Below are positions 44,558 through 53,669 of a stretch of DNA of 64,000 nucleotides, in pieces. How positions within the stretch are numbered: the stretch's first letter is position 1; each line of letters opens with the position of its first letter. The stretch comes from an uncultured Flavobacteriaceae bacterium. GTDB lineage: Bacteria; Bacteroidota; Bacteroidia; Flavobacteriales; Flavobacteriaceae. A program made the translations under genes and the position numbers. The notes below the pieces were generated by a model. That model saw only the letters and a list, made by a program, of their open reading frames with translations, was not told the DNA's origin and made no database searches. The DNA lies in contig CANMSI010000004.1 in NCBI GenBank assembly GCA_947500575.1, positions 62,001 to 126,000 on the forward strand, written 5' to 3'.

Positions 44558-44596
44558 AGGTCTCCAAAGATAAACAGGATTTTTGGGCGAAAAACT

Positions 44597-44625
44597 TTTG
44601 CGATTAAAAAAAAATTGTAGATTTG
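44597..44625 (+). promoter_or_regulatory. Candidate promoter of the 44655 gene
   Basis: TTTG (44597-44600) and TAGATTTG (44618-44625) are both consensus matches, separated by 17 bases, slightly shorter than usual. The predicted start is about 25 bases before the ATG at 44655. Confidence 0.45.
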
Positions 44626-44654
44626 TGAAATAGGTCAATACTAAATCAACTAAA

Positions 44655-45389
44655 ATGTTACAGCTTATTCTTATCATTATCGGTATCGTTGTTTTCACCA
44701 TTGGAATGGTATTCATTATCGATAAATTTTTACCTCAAAAAATTAAACCAGTAATTATCTTGGTTTTTGGTGCTATTTCTATTCTTATGGGCTACCTAAT
44801 CTACGATTCGGTGAATGCTCCAATTCAATTTAAAAAAATAAAGGAAGAGCGCTTTGGTAATGTAATTGCTGTTCTTAAGGATATAGGAAGATCACAAGAA
44901 GCTTATAAAACTGTAAACGGAACATTTGCTAAAGATTTCCCTACACTCATCAAATTTGTTGAAAATGGAAGATATACCATTACACAACAACGGGATTCTT
45001 CGTATATGGAGTTTGATGAAACCTATCAGATTGATTTACTAAGAGAAGTAAAAATTATTGACACCCTTGCTTTTGTTTCTGTGAAGGATTCATTATTCAA
45101 AAATGATACTCGTTTTAAAAATATGATGAATGTGCCGGGAGCTCAGAATGGAGAAAAATTTACAATGAAATCTGCTGTAATTGACAAAAGTGGTTACAAA
45201 GCATCTGTATTTGAGGCTAAAGTTGCTAAAGATGTAGTTCTTTATGACCAACCAAAAGATCTTAGAGCTAGAGAGAATGCACATGCAAGCGTTGAGCAAG
45301 TAAATGGTAATAGTATTAAAGTAGGTTCCCTAACGGATGTAAGTACCAATGGTAACTGGCCTCCTATTTATGACAAGAAAAAAAATTAA
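44655..45389 (+). CDS. Hypothetical membrane-anchored protein
   Basis: This 244-residue protein has two N-terminal membrane helices (~2-24 and ~33-51), then a soluble part with a charged helix (IKEERFGNVIAVLKDIGRSQEAYKTV) and a beta-rich domain. I do not recognise the family. The segment GTFAKDFPTLIKFVENGRYTITQQ resembles the region after the helix in pseudopilin-like proteins, but the membrane topology does not match, so I do not press this. It opens a run of four same-strand genes and overlaps the DUF3822 gene by 20 bases. Confidence 0.7.
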   Translation: MLQLILIIIGIVVFTIGMVFIIDKFLPQKIKPVIILVFGAISILMGYLIYDSVNAPIQFKKIKEERFGNVIAVLKDIGRSQEAYKTVNGTFAKDFPTLIKFVENGRYTITQQRDSSYMEFDETYQIDLLREVKIIDTLAFVSVKDSLFKNDTRFKNMMNVPGAQNGEKFTMKSAVIDKSGYKASVFEAKVAKDVVLYDQPKDLRARENAHASVEQVNGNSIKVGSLTDVSTNGNWPPIYDKKKN

Positions 45390-46203
45390 TACACCGGTAG
45401 AAGACACTTCTACAGATTACAATAAATTGTCCATTCAGGTAAGCCTGAGTGGACTTTCTTTTTGTGTATTAGATACTATAGACAACAAGATTATAGCCTC
45501 TGAAAGTATTTCTTTTGGTAAAGAATTAACGCCATATGAGGTTCAAAAACAACTTAAAGACTTATTTGAAACGCATAAAGTACAGCAAACCAGTTTTTCT
45601 GAAGTTGTTGTTATTCACAGAAACCCGCTGTTTAGTTTAGTACCTAAATCGCTATTTGATCCTAAAGAGCTGGCAAATTATTTAAAGTTTAACGCCAAGA
45701 TCCTTGCTAATGATCATATAGATTATGACCATATTGAACCGCATGAAATGGTCAATGTGTATGTGCCCTTTGTGAACATTAATAATTATATCTACGATCT
45801 TTTTGGGGAGTTTCAATTTATGCATACCGCAACGGTGCTTATACAGACTTTGTTCAATTCACATGGAACGACCAAAGAACCCATATGCTATGTGCACCTT
45901 TCGGAATATCAAATGGACGTGACTATCATTGGACAGAAAAAACTCCTGTTCTACAATAGTTTTATCTATCATAGCAAAGAAGATTTTATCTATTACCTGC
46001 TTTTTGCTCTAGAACAATTAAAGTTGGATACAGAAACAATTAAAGTAAAGTTGTTTGGAGCTATAGAAGAAGGAGACGATATTTATACTATCTGCTATGA
46101 TTATGTGAAGAACATTGCTATTTCTATCCCTTCAAATAGTGCGTTGCAACTGGGAGATCTTGAAAAAGAGACCATCGATTTTACACTTCTAAACGCCCTA
46201 TAA
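45370..46203 (+). CDS. DUF3822 family protein
   Basis: I use the ATG at 45370 (MTRKKINTPVEDTS), giving 277 residues; an ATG at 45349 is in frame but lies further inside the preceding gene. The sequence (NKLSIQVSLSGLSFCVLDTIDNKI at the start, YYLLFALEQLKLD later) matches the Bacteroidota DUF3822 family, often found just before rsmD. The fold resembles an actin-like ATPase of the PilM type in outline, but catalytic motifs are not evident. Its stop overlaps the rsmD start by one base. Confidence 0.75.
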   Translation: MTRKKINTPVEDTSTDYNKLSIQVSLSGLSFCVLDTIDNKIIASESISFGKELTPYEVQKQLKDLFETHKVQQTSFSEVVVIHRNPLFSLVPKSLFDPKELANYLKFNAKILANDHIDYDHIEPHEMVNVYVPFVNINNYIYDLFGEFQFMHTATVLIQTLFNSHGTTKEPICYVHLSEYQMDVTIIGQKKLLFYNSFIYHSKEDFIYYLLFALEQLKLDTETIKVKLFGAIEEGDDIYTICYDYVKNIAISIPSNSALQLGDLEKETIDFTLLNAL

Positions 46204-46748
46204 TGCGAATTATCTCTGGAACTCATAAGGGAAGGCATATAAGCGCACCTAAAAAACTGCCTGTTAGACCTACCACAGACATGGCAAAGGAAGCTTTATT
46301 TAATATCCTAAACAATCGTTTTTATTTTGATGAAATTGAGGTTATCGATCTTTTTTCTGGTACGGGGAATATGAGTTATGAGTTTTCTTCTAGAGGCGTA
46401 ACACAAATTACCGCTGTAGATGCGCATGTAGGATGCATAAAGTTTATAGATGCTACCTCTAAGGAACTAGGCTTTGCTATTACTCCTGTGAAAAGTGATG
46501 TTTTTCTGTATTTAAAGCGAAGTGGACAAAAAGCCGATATCATCTTTGCTGACCCTCCATATGATATGCCTTTACTCGATTTTTCGAATATCGCAAAGCT
46601 TGTATTTGAACAACAATTATTGAAGGAAGATGGTGTTCTCATTATAGAGCATTCCAAGCACATGAATTTATCGGAAGTGGTGCATTTTACAAACCAACGT
46701 AAATACGGAGGGAGCGTTTTTAGTTTTTTTGATGCCAGCTCAGATTAA
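46203..46748 (+). CDS. rsmD: 16S rRNA (guanine-966-N2)-methyltransferase RsmD
   Basis: This 181-residue SAM-dependent enzyme methylates G966 of 16S rRNA. Family marks are the N-terminal MRIISGTHKGRHISAP, RPTTDMAKEALFNIL, the SAM motif IDLFSGTGNMSYEFSSRG (~48-65) and the catalytic ADPPYD at 116-121. Length is normal. It overlaps the DUF3822 stop by one base and the next gene begins directly after its stop. Confidence 0.94.
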   Translation: MRIISGTHKGRHISAPKKLPVRPTTDMAKEALFNILNNRFYFDEIEVIDLFSGTGNMSYEFSSRGVTQITAVDAHVGCIKFIDATSKELGFAITPVKSDVFLYLKRSGQKADIIFADPPYDMPLLDFSNIAKLVFEQQLLKEDGVLIIEHSKHMNLSEVVHFTNQRKYGGSVFSFFDASSD

Positions 46749-47249
46749 ATGAAACTTAAAATTCAATTTAAAAAAGAGCTGGGAAAACCCACAATTCTGC
46801 GCTGCATTCGTGAAGATGGTAGTGAAACCTTTACCAAGTTATACCCTAATCAGGAAATACATGATATCGCCCATTACGCAGTTGAACAACAATTAGGGTA
46901 CCAGCATGCTTTTTATGGACTACTCGCAAGAGGATTTGATATAGCGGATTTTGATCTTCCAAGAGACCAAAGACCTGAGTCATTACTCCCTAAAAATCTA
47001 GTACCACAAGCTTTGATTACGGAACATCTTGTAAACCTATTGCAAATTTGGTATGCGCAACCCCATGGCAATTTAAATATTGAAAAGAACCTACATCTTA
47101 TTTTAAAAGAGAAAGACCTAATTTACCCAAATAGCCTTACGACGGAACGAATCCTTGGAATAAAACAGGAGTTACTGGGCTATATGAAACAATGGGAACA
47201 ACTACCTAACAAACAAACCATGGAATTAGTTTTTGATGGTGGTATTTAA
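46749..47249 (+). CDS. Hypothetical 166-residue protein
   Basis: I do not recognise a named family. The protein is soluble, starts with KLKIQFKKELGKPTILRCIREDG and contains HDIAHYAVEQQLGYQHAFYGLLARGFDIADFDLP, then helices to the end. It begins at the base after the rsmD stop and is the last gene before the RNase P RNA gene, which faces it. No signal peptide or membrane helix is present. Position suggests co-transcription with rsmD, nothing more. Confidence 0.65.
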   Translation: MKLKIQFKKELGKPTILRCIREDGSETFTKLYPNQEIHDIAHYAVEQQLGYQHAFYGLLARGFDIADFDLPRDQRPESLLPKNLVPQALITEHLVNLLQIWYAQPHGNLNIEKNLHLILKEKDLIYPNSLTTERILGIKQELLGYMKQWEQLPNKQTMELVFDGGI

Positions 47250-47257
47250 GATAAAAA

Positions 47258-47561
47258 AAGCAGGTCATAAGCCGGATTCTGTTACTGTTAGAAACAGTCC
47301 TTATCATTTATCTGGACTTTTAATTACTTAAAAGTTCTAACCGCCTACCCTTTAGCTTGAGCGTGCAACCCTCAAACGCTAATTTACATGGCGTTGCACC
47401 GTATAGAGTTTACCTGATTTCACTACAGCATTATCTGTACATCCTTTCTGTTGCACTGGTCCTCCCATAAAATATGGTGACGGGCGTTACCCGCTATACT
47501 GCACTTCGGTGTCCGGACTTTCCTCTCTAATGCAAACATTAGAGCGATAAGGCGACCTGCT
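47258..47561 (-). ncRNA. rnpB: RNase P RNA (bacterial type A)
   Basis: Read on the minus strand, the RNA begins with GCAGGTCGCC (5' end about 47560) and ends with ATGACCTGC (47260-47268), closing helix P1. The universal core is clear: GAGGAAAGTCCGGAC (47514-47528 region), GAAATCAGGTAAACTC and ACAGAATCCGGCTTATGACC. The 3' P1 strand is followed by TTTTTTTAT, so the end of the RNA doubles as its terminator. The RNA cuts the 5' leaders off tRNA precursors. A consensus -7 box lies just ahead at 47567-47574. Confidence 0.95.
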
Positions 47562-47566
47562 AGCCG

Positions 47567-47574
47567 CAAAGGTA
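47567..47574 (-). promoter_or_regulatory. -7 promoter box of rnpB
   Basis: TACCTTTG on the minus strand matches TAnnTTTG and ends about six bases before the predicted rnpB 5' end at P1. No good -33 TTG lies at 19-22 bases, so only the -7 element is called. Confidence 0.5.
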
Positions 47575-47692
47575 CGTTAAACCCTAAAATTATACCGATT
47601 CAATTGTTGATAAAAAAAGATTAAAAGCCCCTAAATAAAGGTCAAAATTTAACTCGATTTCTATATTTGTAATACATTAAACACGGAGTATA

Positions 47693-49570
47693 TTGGAACC
47701 ATTTGTAGTATCGGCTAGGAAGTACAGACCGCAAACTTTTAAGGATGTGGTGGGACAGCAAGCTATTACTAATACGCTGTTAAATGCCATTGATAACAAT
47801 CATTTGGCACAAGCGCTGTTGTTTTGTGGTCCAAGAGGTGTTGGTAAAACTACTTGTGCCCGTATTTTGGCAAAAAAGATCAACCAAGAAGGTGCAGTAC
47901 ATACAGATGAGGACTTTGCATTTAATATTTTTGAATTGGATGCGGCTTCGAATAATTCTGTAGATGACATTCGTAATCTTATAGATCAGGTTCGTATACC
48001 ACCTCAGGTAGGAAAATATAAAGTTTATATCATTGATGAGGTGCATATGCTTTCACAATCTGCATTTAACGCCTTTTTAAAAACCTTAGAAGAACCTCCC
48101 AAACACGCTATTTTTATTTTAGCCACCACGGAGAAACACAAAATAATTCCGACCATTCTATCTCGGTGTCAGATATTTGATTTTAAAAGGATTACCGTGA
48201 AAGACGCGGCTAATTACTTGAAGTATATTGCGGAGAATCAAGGAATTAAAGCAGATGATGATGCACTGCATATCATTGCGCAAAAAGCAGATGGTGCCAT
48301 GAGAGATGCGCTTTCCATCTTTGATAGGGTTGTTAGTTTTTCAGGAAAATCTTTAACAAGAAAAGCAGTAACTGAAAATCTAAATGTGCTAGATTACGAT
48401 ACATATTTTAGTACTACAGATCTTATATTATCCAATAATATTCCTGCACTGCTTACCCTATTTAATACCACCTTATCTCAAGGATTTGAAGGACATCATT
48501 TTATCGCCGGTTTAGCATCCCACTTTAGAGATTTAATGGTATGTCTACACCAAGATACCATCAGCCTATTAGAAGTTGGGGAAGAAGCTAAGAAGAAATA
48601 TTTGGAGCAATCTAAAAAGACTTCGAGTTCCTTTTTACTTAAAGCCATCTCGCTTGCCAACGACTGCGATCTGAAATACAAAACCAGTAAAAACCAGCGT
48701 TTATTGGTAGAGTTAACATTGATGCAATTGGCCTCTATCAGTTATGATGGAGAAAAAAAAAATCCTGAATCCGTAGCCCTTCAAAATCAAACTATTGGTT
48801 TTATTGCCCCTGCCTCTTTCTACAAAGGTGACAATGCTCCTACAAGGGTTGCTCCTGTCATCAAAACTCCAGTGCTCACTGAAGTAGCAGAACCCAAGTT
48901 TGAGACTCCCAGTGCACCCTCTATGGAGATTGTACCAAGTACGCCAGAAATTCATACCGTTGTTACAGAAACTCCTGTAGAGCATCCAACTATTGAAATT
49001 CCCAATAAAGAAGAAGAATTACTCGTAGCACCCATAACAGAATCAAAAGCAGTTGAAGTTACTCCAGTGATGGAGCCTGCTAAAAAAATAAACATTCAAA
49101 TACCATCCAAAAGAGTATCTGGCTTATCACTATCCAGTCTTCAAGCAAAAAAAGAACATGAGCAACAAAAAAGGGATGGTAAAAAAGATGAAGAACAACT
49201 CCCAACAGAACCGTTTACAGAAGAGGAAATGCAGCGGCATTGGGCAGATTTTGTACAGATTTTAGATGATAAAGGAAGAAAAATATTAGCCTCTAATCTG
49301 CATAGCGATGTACCCAAGCTAAAAGAAGGAATGTACCTCTGTATTCAGCTCCCCAATGATACTATGAAAAAGGAAGTAGAGCGGGAACAGTACGATTTAA
49401 TGGAATATTTAAAAGAAAAATTAAACAACCATTCTATTCAACTAAACATTACGGTGAATGAAGAGACTGCTAAAAAATACGCATTCACTCCTGAAGAAAA
49501 ATACCAAAAATTAAGAGAAAAGAATCCAGCGATAGATCTGCTAAGGAAAGAATTTGACCTAGATCTTTGA
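47693..49570 (+). CDS. dnaX: DNA polymerase III subunit gamma/tau
   Basis: This 625-residue clamp-loader ATPase starts at a TTG codon (47693) preceded by a GGAG ribosome site. The start MEPFVVSARKYRPQTFKDVVGQ is the family signature. Walker A GPRGVGKTTCA is at 46-56, Walker B VYIIDEVHMLS at ~107-117 and the SRC sensor motif ILSRCQIF. The clamp-loader part ends near 370. A long Pro, Glu and Thr-rich linker and a C-terminal tau-like domain (~505-625) follow. No slippery A/T run with a frameshift hairpin is obvious. Its last 12 bases overlap the convergent TMEM220-like gene. Confidence 0.95.
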   Translation: MEPFVVSARKYRPQTFKDVVGQQAITNTLLNAIDNNHLAQALLFCGPRGVGKTTCARILAKKINQEGAVHTDEDFAFNIFELDAASNNSVDDIRNLIDQVRIPPQVGKYKVYIIDEVHMLSQSAFNAFLKTLEEPPKHAIFILATTEKHKIIPTILSRCQIFDFKRITVKDAANYLKYIAENQGIKADDDALHIIAQKADGAMRDALSIFDRVVSFSGKSLTRKAVTENLNVLDYDTYFSTTDLILSNNIPALLTLFNTTLSQGFEGHHFIAGLASHFRDLMVCLHQDTISLLEVGEEAKKKYLEQSKKTSSSFLLKAISLANDCDLKYKTSKNQRLLVELTLMQLASISYDGEKKNPESVALQNQTIGFIAPASFYKGDNAPTRVAPVIKTPVLTEVAEPKFETPSAPSMEIVPSTPEIHTVVTETPVEHPTIEIPNKEEELLVAPITESKAVEVTPVMEPAKKINIQIPSKRVSGLSLSSLQAKKEHEQQKRDGKKDEEQLPTEPFTEEEMQRHWADFVQILDDKGRKILASNLHSDVPKLKEGMYLCIQLPNDTMKKEVEREQYDLMEYLKEKLNNHSIQLNITVNEETAKKYAFTPEEKYQKLREKNPAIDLLRKEFDLDL

Positions 49571-49918
49571 TTTTTTTTCCAAGCGAATACGCAAGGCATA
49601 GGCAAACATAATCACTGCTATGATAAGTAATCCAAAGGCTTCTCTCCCCTTTTCAATTTCCGATATTTCCCCTTCTCCAATAGTAAAACCTTGAAATTGA
49701 TTGGGAAAAACATAGAAGAAACCCACCAAAGCTAAAATTCCTAAAAGCAAGGGAACTCTAAATGAAATTTTATTCCATACAAAAGCTGCGGAAACAATAG
49801 CTGCTAGCAAATAAATAGCGATCCAAACATAAGGATCTGGATCATTATACTGCACAATGGCAGACACTAAAAACAAGAGGGCAAATATGCCTCCTAGGAT
49901 TTTAAATAGGTTTTTCAT
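49559..49918 (-). CDS. TMEM220-like membrane protein at the end of the ebo operon
   Basis: This 119-residue protein has four predicted membrane helices (~5-23, ~31-49, ~52-70, ~90-108). The segment LVSAIVQYNDPDPYVWIAIYLLAA is the hallmark of the transmembrane-220 family, found from bacteria to animals without a known function. Its start overlaps the eboF stop region by 17 bases on the same strand, so it is the seventh gene of the ebo operon. A membrane role in ebo-linked metabolite handling is inference from this coupling. Confidence 0.8.
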   Translation of the reverse strand: MKNLFKILGGIFALLFLVSAIVQYNDPDPYVWIAIYLLAAIVSAAFVWNKISFRVPLLLGILALVGFFYVFPNQFQGFTIGEGEISEIEKGREAFGLLIIAVIMFAYALRIRLEKKSKI

Positions 49919-51299
49919 GGGGCGAAGCGGGTATTACATGATCCTCTAAGATACCAAAAACTTCCGTAGGATCAATCATTTCTTTTGCTTGAAAAGCATC
50001 ATTATTCGTAATCAGAATTGGGTAATCTTCATAATTTTCAGGAACTCTTCCATGGGATCCCTTCACCAATTCTGCTTCCAAAGGTATAATATCCATAACT
50101 GTTCTAAAGCCCATTTTTTTCTTAAGCAATTTTCCTACCACTTTAGGCATCAACAATTTATCCTTCGGATCTGTAAGCATCTCTACAGGGTCATAACCAG
50201 GTTTTTTATGAATATCTACCATTCTTGCATAATCAGGTGCTTTTTCATCATCTAACCAAAAATAATAGGTAAACCAAGAGTTCGCATCTGCAACTGCCAC
50301 TAAATCTCCGCAGCGGTCATGGTCCAATTTCATTTTTTCCAATTCTTCATCTACCAATACCTGCTCCACACCATCCAAACCGGCTATAATACTCCTCACC
50401 TCTTCTTTGAGAGAAGAATCTGAAAGATAAATGTGAGCAATTTGATGATCTGCAACAGCGAAAGCATTGCTTGCCCCTGCATCTAATAATTCCAACCCTC
50501 GTTCTATTCTAATATTGATGTATCCCTTTGAGCGAAGCACCCGATTAATATGTATTGGATTGTTAACATCCGTAATACCATATTCTGACAATAAAATTAC
50601 ATGGGTATCTTGAGATTCGTAATGCGTTACCAATTGCTTTACAAGCGCGTCTATCTCGTTCAAATCTTTGGAAATACGATCCAAATTAAGTCCATGACGC
50701 TGTAAATTATAGTCTAAATGTGGGAGATAAATCAACGTAAGTGTAGGGTCGTATTCCTTATCCGTTCTAATTGCCGCATCAGCGATCCACTGACTAGATT
50801 TAATAGATGTTTTTGGACCCCAAAAGTGAAACAATGGAAAAGTTCCTAATTCTTTTTGAAGCATATCCCTTAAATGATCTGGATGCGAATATACATCTGG
50901 GATTTTACGCCCATCTGCCAAATAGTTAGGGCGTGGTGTAACACTATAATCTACCGAAGAATACATATTATACCACCAAAAGTGATTTGCACAGCTAAAT
51001 TCAGCATTTTTCGTTTTTAAAATGTCCCAAATCTTTTCACTTTGTACCAACTTGTTAGACTGTCGCCAAAATTTAACTTCACACTCTTCCTTAAAATACC
51101 AACCATTCCCAACAATTCCATGCTCTGAAGGCCATTTCCCGGTGAGATAGGTGGATTGTGCGGCACAAGTAACCGCCGGAAGCACGGGTCTTATGTATGT
51201 TGATTTACCCTTTTGCATAAAGGCACTTATAAACGGGGTATGCACTCCAATAAGACGTTTGGTTAAACCAACTACATTAAGTACTACTGTTTTCTGCAT
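49902..51299 (-). CDS. eboF: EboF: alkaline-phosphatase-superfamily nucleotide pyrophosphatase-like protein
   Basis: This 465-residue protein belongs to the nucleotide pyrophosphatase/phosphodiesterase branch of the alkaline phosphatase superfamily. The nucleophile region is RPVLPAVTCAAQSTYLTG (Thr44 or Cys45 position), followed by PSEHGIVGNGW. Metal-ligand regions are LIYLPHLDYNLQRHG, LLSEYGITDVNNPIHIN and a late KGSHGRVPENY. No signal peptide is visible. The order after eboE with a four-base gap matches the ebo clusters of other phyla. Substrate is unknown. Confidence 0.9.
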   Translation of the reverse strand: MQKTVVLNVVGLTKRLIGVHTPFISAFMQKGKSTYIRPVLPAVTCAAQSTYLTGKWPSEHGIVGNGWYFKEECEVKFWRQSNKLVQSEKIWDILKTKNAEFSCANHFWWYNMYSSVDYSVTPRPNYLADGRKIPDVYSHPDHLRDMLQKELGTFPLFHFWGPKTSIKSSQWIADAAIRTDKEYDPTLTLIYLPHLDYNLQRHGLNLDRISKDLNEIDALVKQLVTHYESQDTHVILLSEYGITDVNNPIHINRVLRSKGYINIRIERGLELLDAGASNAFAVADHQIAHIYLSDSSLKEEVRSIIAGLDGVEQVLVDEELEKMKLDHDRCGDLVAVADANSWFTYYFWLDDEKAPDYARMVDIHKKPGYDPVEMLTDPKDKLLMPKVVGKLLKKKMGFRTVMDIIPLEAELVKGSHGRVPENYEDYPILITNNDAFQAKEMIDPTEVFGILEDHVIPASPHEKPI

Positions 51300-51303
51300 G
51301 CTG

Positions 51304-52494
51304 CTATAATCGATCTATAAGCCACTTTAGTTCGCGAATAATAGATGTTGACAAATCTTTCTTCAATTCTTCCGGTAGTACATCCCAAGTATATGTCTCA
51401 ACTTCTAAATGCTCCGAAACCTGATATTTCTTTAAATAATCGATCACCTTTAAAATATGATCTTGAGTTGCGTATAATTGTCCAAATTGTTCTAAAAAAA
51501 TAGGTACATGAAAGTGCGCTCTTAATTCCTTAAAAGGTTGTTTTTGTTCCAAAACAATTGGCAGATCATTATAGGTTACTACTACATCGCCTTTTTTTTC
51601 AGTTACTTGATGCAAATAGGTAGGTTCATTAAAGCGCGCTAAAGATTCCCATATTTGGTGTTCATTCTCCTCCGTATAAACAATCTTCAAAGCGGCACTT
51701 ACTTGAATTTTACCAACTTTAATTCCAGCGTTTTCAAATTTAGGAAGCGTATAACTAGGCTCTTCATAGGCCAATGAGAAATGACAAATATCATAGCAAA
51801 CAGTAATGTACCTCTTAATAAGATTTTCTAAATCTATTTTTTTTGCGCCCAATCGATCTGCTAAAATATCTGAAGCCAAAGGCACTAAATAACGTTCAAA
51901 AAACATTAATACTTCATCACTATTTTCAATGAGGCCATCTGGTTCTGGCTCTATATCTAAATGCATATACTTAGCTGTAGTCTCTTCCAATTGATACAGG
52001 TGCCATACTACTTCTGCTAAATTTTTAGCTCCTTTTTCAAAAGCTTCTTCCTTTGAACGCTCCGTTGGATGCCAATATTTATAACTAATTGGGGATGTTG
52101 AAATACCTCCTTCAACACCTTCTGGGAGGAGATAAGCCAATTGATCAAACAGTCTTTTGGTATACTTAAGTCGATCTGAAGTAGTCCAATCCGGTGCATG
52201 TACCTGATCCTTTACACGTTCATCATGGAAGTTTCCATAAGGAAAGCCATTCATCGTAAACACATAGACTTCCTGATCTTGTAACCATTGTTTCAATTCT
52301 TGTAAGTTACTCTTTGTATTCAGTTCTTCACTAGCCTTATTAGAAAGTCGTAGGCCTAATCCGAAAGGCTTTTTGGAAGATATTTCTTCCTTTATACCTG
52401 GCACATAATCTTTCAGACTTTGAAACGTGCTAGTCCAATTAGCTCCTGGATGTATATTGGTACAGTAGGTAAGGTGAAAATTGTTTAACCGCAT
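51304..52494 (-). CDS. eboE: EboE: TIM-barrel metabolite traffic protein
   Basis: This 396-residue protein matches the EboE family, a xylose-isomerase-like TIM barrel. It shows HLTYCTNIHPGANWTSTFQSL at the start, VYVFTMNGFPYGNFH (~92-106), YMHLDIEPEPDGLIENSDEVL (~177-197) and ITVCYDICHFSLAYE. His and Glu residues in these segments could bind a metal, as in related isomerases. Its start lies five bases after the eboD stop. The biochemical reaction is unknown in any organism, to my knowledge. Confidence 0.92.
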   Translation of the reverse strand: MRLNNFHLTYCTNIHPGANWTSTFQSLKDYVPGIKEEISSKKPFGLGLRLSNKASEELNTKSNLQELKQWLQDQEVYVFTMNGFPYGNFHDERVKDQVHAPDWTTSDRLKYTKRLFDQLAYLLPEGVEGGISTSPISYKYWHPTERSKEEAFEKGAKNLAEVVWHLYQLEETTAKYMHLDIEPEPDGLIENSDEVLMFFERYLVPLASDILADRLGAKKIDLENLIKRYITVCYDICHFSLAYEEPSYTLPKFENAGIKVGKIQVSAALKIVYTEENEHQIWESLARFNEPTYLHQVTEKKGDVVVTYNDLPIVLEQKQPFKELRAHFHVPIFLEQFGQLYATQDHILKVIDYLKKYQVSEHLEVETYTWDVLPEELKKDLSTSIIRELKWLIDRL

Positions 52495-52499
52495 TGGAT

Positions 52500-53663
52500 C
52501 TAATTTGATTTACAACGTTCGTTTAAAGATCTAATAGCCTTTTTCATCAGCAATGCATCTATCTCATGCACATCTTTCTTCTTACCAATACCGGCGATGA
52601 GGGTAATGGTTAGCTCACCGCCTAAATGTTCTCTAAATTCTTCTATCCCTTTCAAAAGTTGTTCTATTTCAACATCATTTTCTACTGGAATATGCAAATC
52701 AAAACCAATTTCCTCCATGACATTAAGAATAGTTCCTAATATTTCAGTAGATATCATGCCTATTTCGGCAGCATAGGTAACATCCAAAGCAATTCCTTTA
52801 GCTACGGCTTCTCCATGCCTCAGCGAATACGCCGTCATTTGTTCCAATTTGTGTGCAGCCCAATGCCCAAAATCTAAAGGCCTAGAAGAACCACTTTCAA
52901 AAGGATCACCTCCTTGAGCAATATGTTGCATATGCATTTCTGCACATTTATAAATGACATATTGCATGGCTTCCAATTGCCGATCTCTTAAATCGGTAGC
53001 ATGCTCAGCAATGTATTTAAAAAAGGCATCGTCTTTTATAAGCGCCACTTTAATAGCCTCTGCAATACCTGCAATCCAATCTCGTTGTTCTAAGGTTAAC
53101 AGAAAATCACTATCATTAATAATCGCATAAGGAGGGGCGAAAGTTCCCAAGAAATTTTTCTTCTCAAAGATGTTGATACTATTCTTAACTCCTACAGCAG
53201 AATCATTTTGAGAAAGTACCGTAGTGGGTATTCTTATCAATTGAACCCCTCTATGTGCTATTGCAGCCGCATAACCGGCCATATCCATAACAGCTCCACC
53301 ACCTATGACAACTACAAAAGAGTGTCTGCAAATAGCATTTTTACTAACCTCTTCTAAAATCAAATGGACATTGCTATGATTATTTTTAGAGTTTTCACCT
53401 CCTTCAATGAGTAAAGTCTTTGTATGGCTTAGATGATCCTCGTTGAAAGAACAATACTTTTCTATGGCCGATAGCAAATCTGGATGTTTATCAGCAACGC
53501 CACTATCTACCACAAACAGGAGTTTTACACTCCCACTAGATCTATATCCAGTAATGATATCCTTAAGCAAGGTGTTTTGGACAGCAAACAGTCCTTTTGT
53601 AAAATGTAGACTATAGGAGTAATTTACCGAAAAAGATTGTTTTATGGGTTCTAACTGCATCAT
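52500..53663 (-). CDS. eboD: EboD: 3-dehydroquinate-synthase-like enzyme
   Basis: This 387-residue protein is of the sugar-phosphate cyclase family (3-dehydroquinate synthase fold). The NAD motif is GGGAVMD at 121-127, followed by RIPTTVLSQNDSAVGVKNSIN. Zinc ligands typical of the family are present as Glu202 (GIAEAIKVAL), His267 (DFGHWAAHKLE) and His283 (LRHGEAVAKGIALD). Differences from AroB around residues 160-180 (KKNFLGTFAPP) and the operon context argue for the ebo cyclase rather than the shikimate enzyme. It probably cyclises a sugar phosphate; the substrate is unknown. Confidence 0.92.
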   Translation of the reverse strand: MMQLEPIKQSFSVNYSYSLHFTKGLFAVQNTLLKDIITGYRSSGSVKLLFVVDSGVADKHPDLLSAIEKYCSFNEDHLSHTKTLLIEGGENSKNNHSNVHLILEEVSKNAICRHSFVVVIGGGAVMDMAGYAAAIAHRGVQLIRIPTTVLSQNDSAVGVKNSINIFEKKNFLGTFAPPYAIINDSDFLLTLEQRDWIAGIAEAIKVALIKDDAFFKYIAEHATDLRDRQLEAMQYVIYKCAEMHMQHIAQGGDPFESGSSRPLDFGHWAAHKLEQMTAYSLRHGEAVAKGIALDVTYAAEIGMISTEILGTILNVMEEIGFDLHIPVENDVEIEQLLKGIEEFREHLGGELTITLIAGIGKKKDVHEIDALLMKKAIRSLNERCKSN

Positions 53664-53669
53664 GTTTAC

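Noticed and set aside
44558-44716. Longer N terminus of the RecD-like helicase
   Set aside because: The upstream 53 codons are implausible as a helicase N terminus and run into the divergent gene's promoter region and start.
47693-49570. Programmed frameshift in dnaX making a short gamma form
   Set aside because: No A-AAA-AAG or similar slippery run followed by a stable hairpin was seen near the end of the ATPase part; one full-length frame is read.
52500-53663. Reading eboD as the shikimate enzyme AroB
   Set aside because: The fold is the same, but the tight placement between eboC and eboE and the sequence differences fit the ebo cyclase better.
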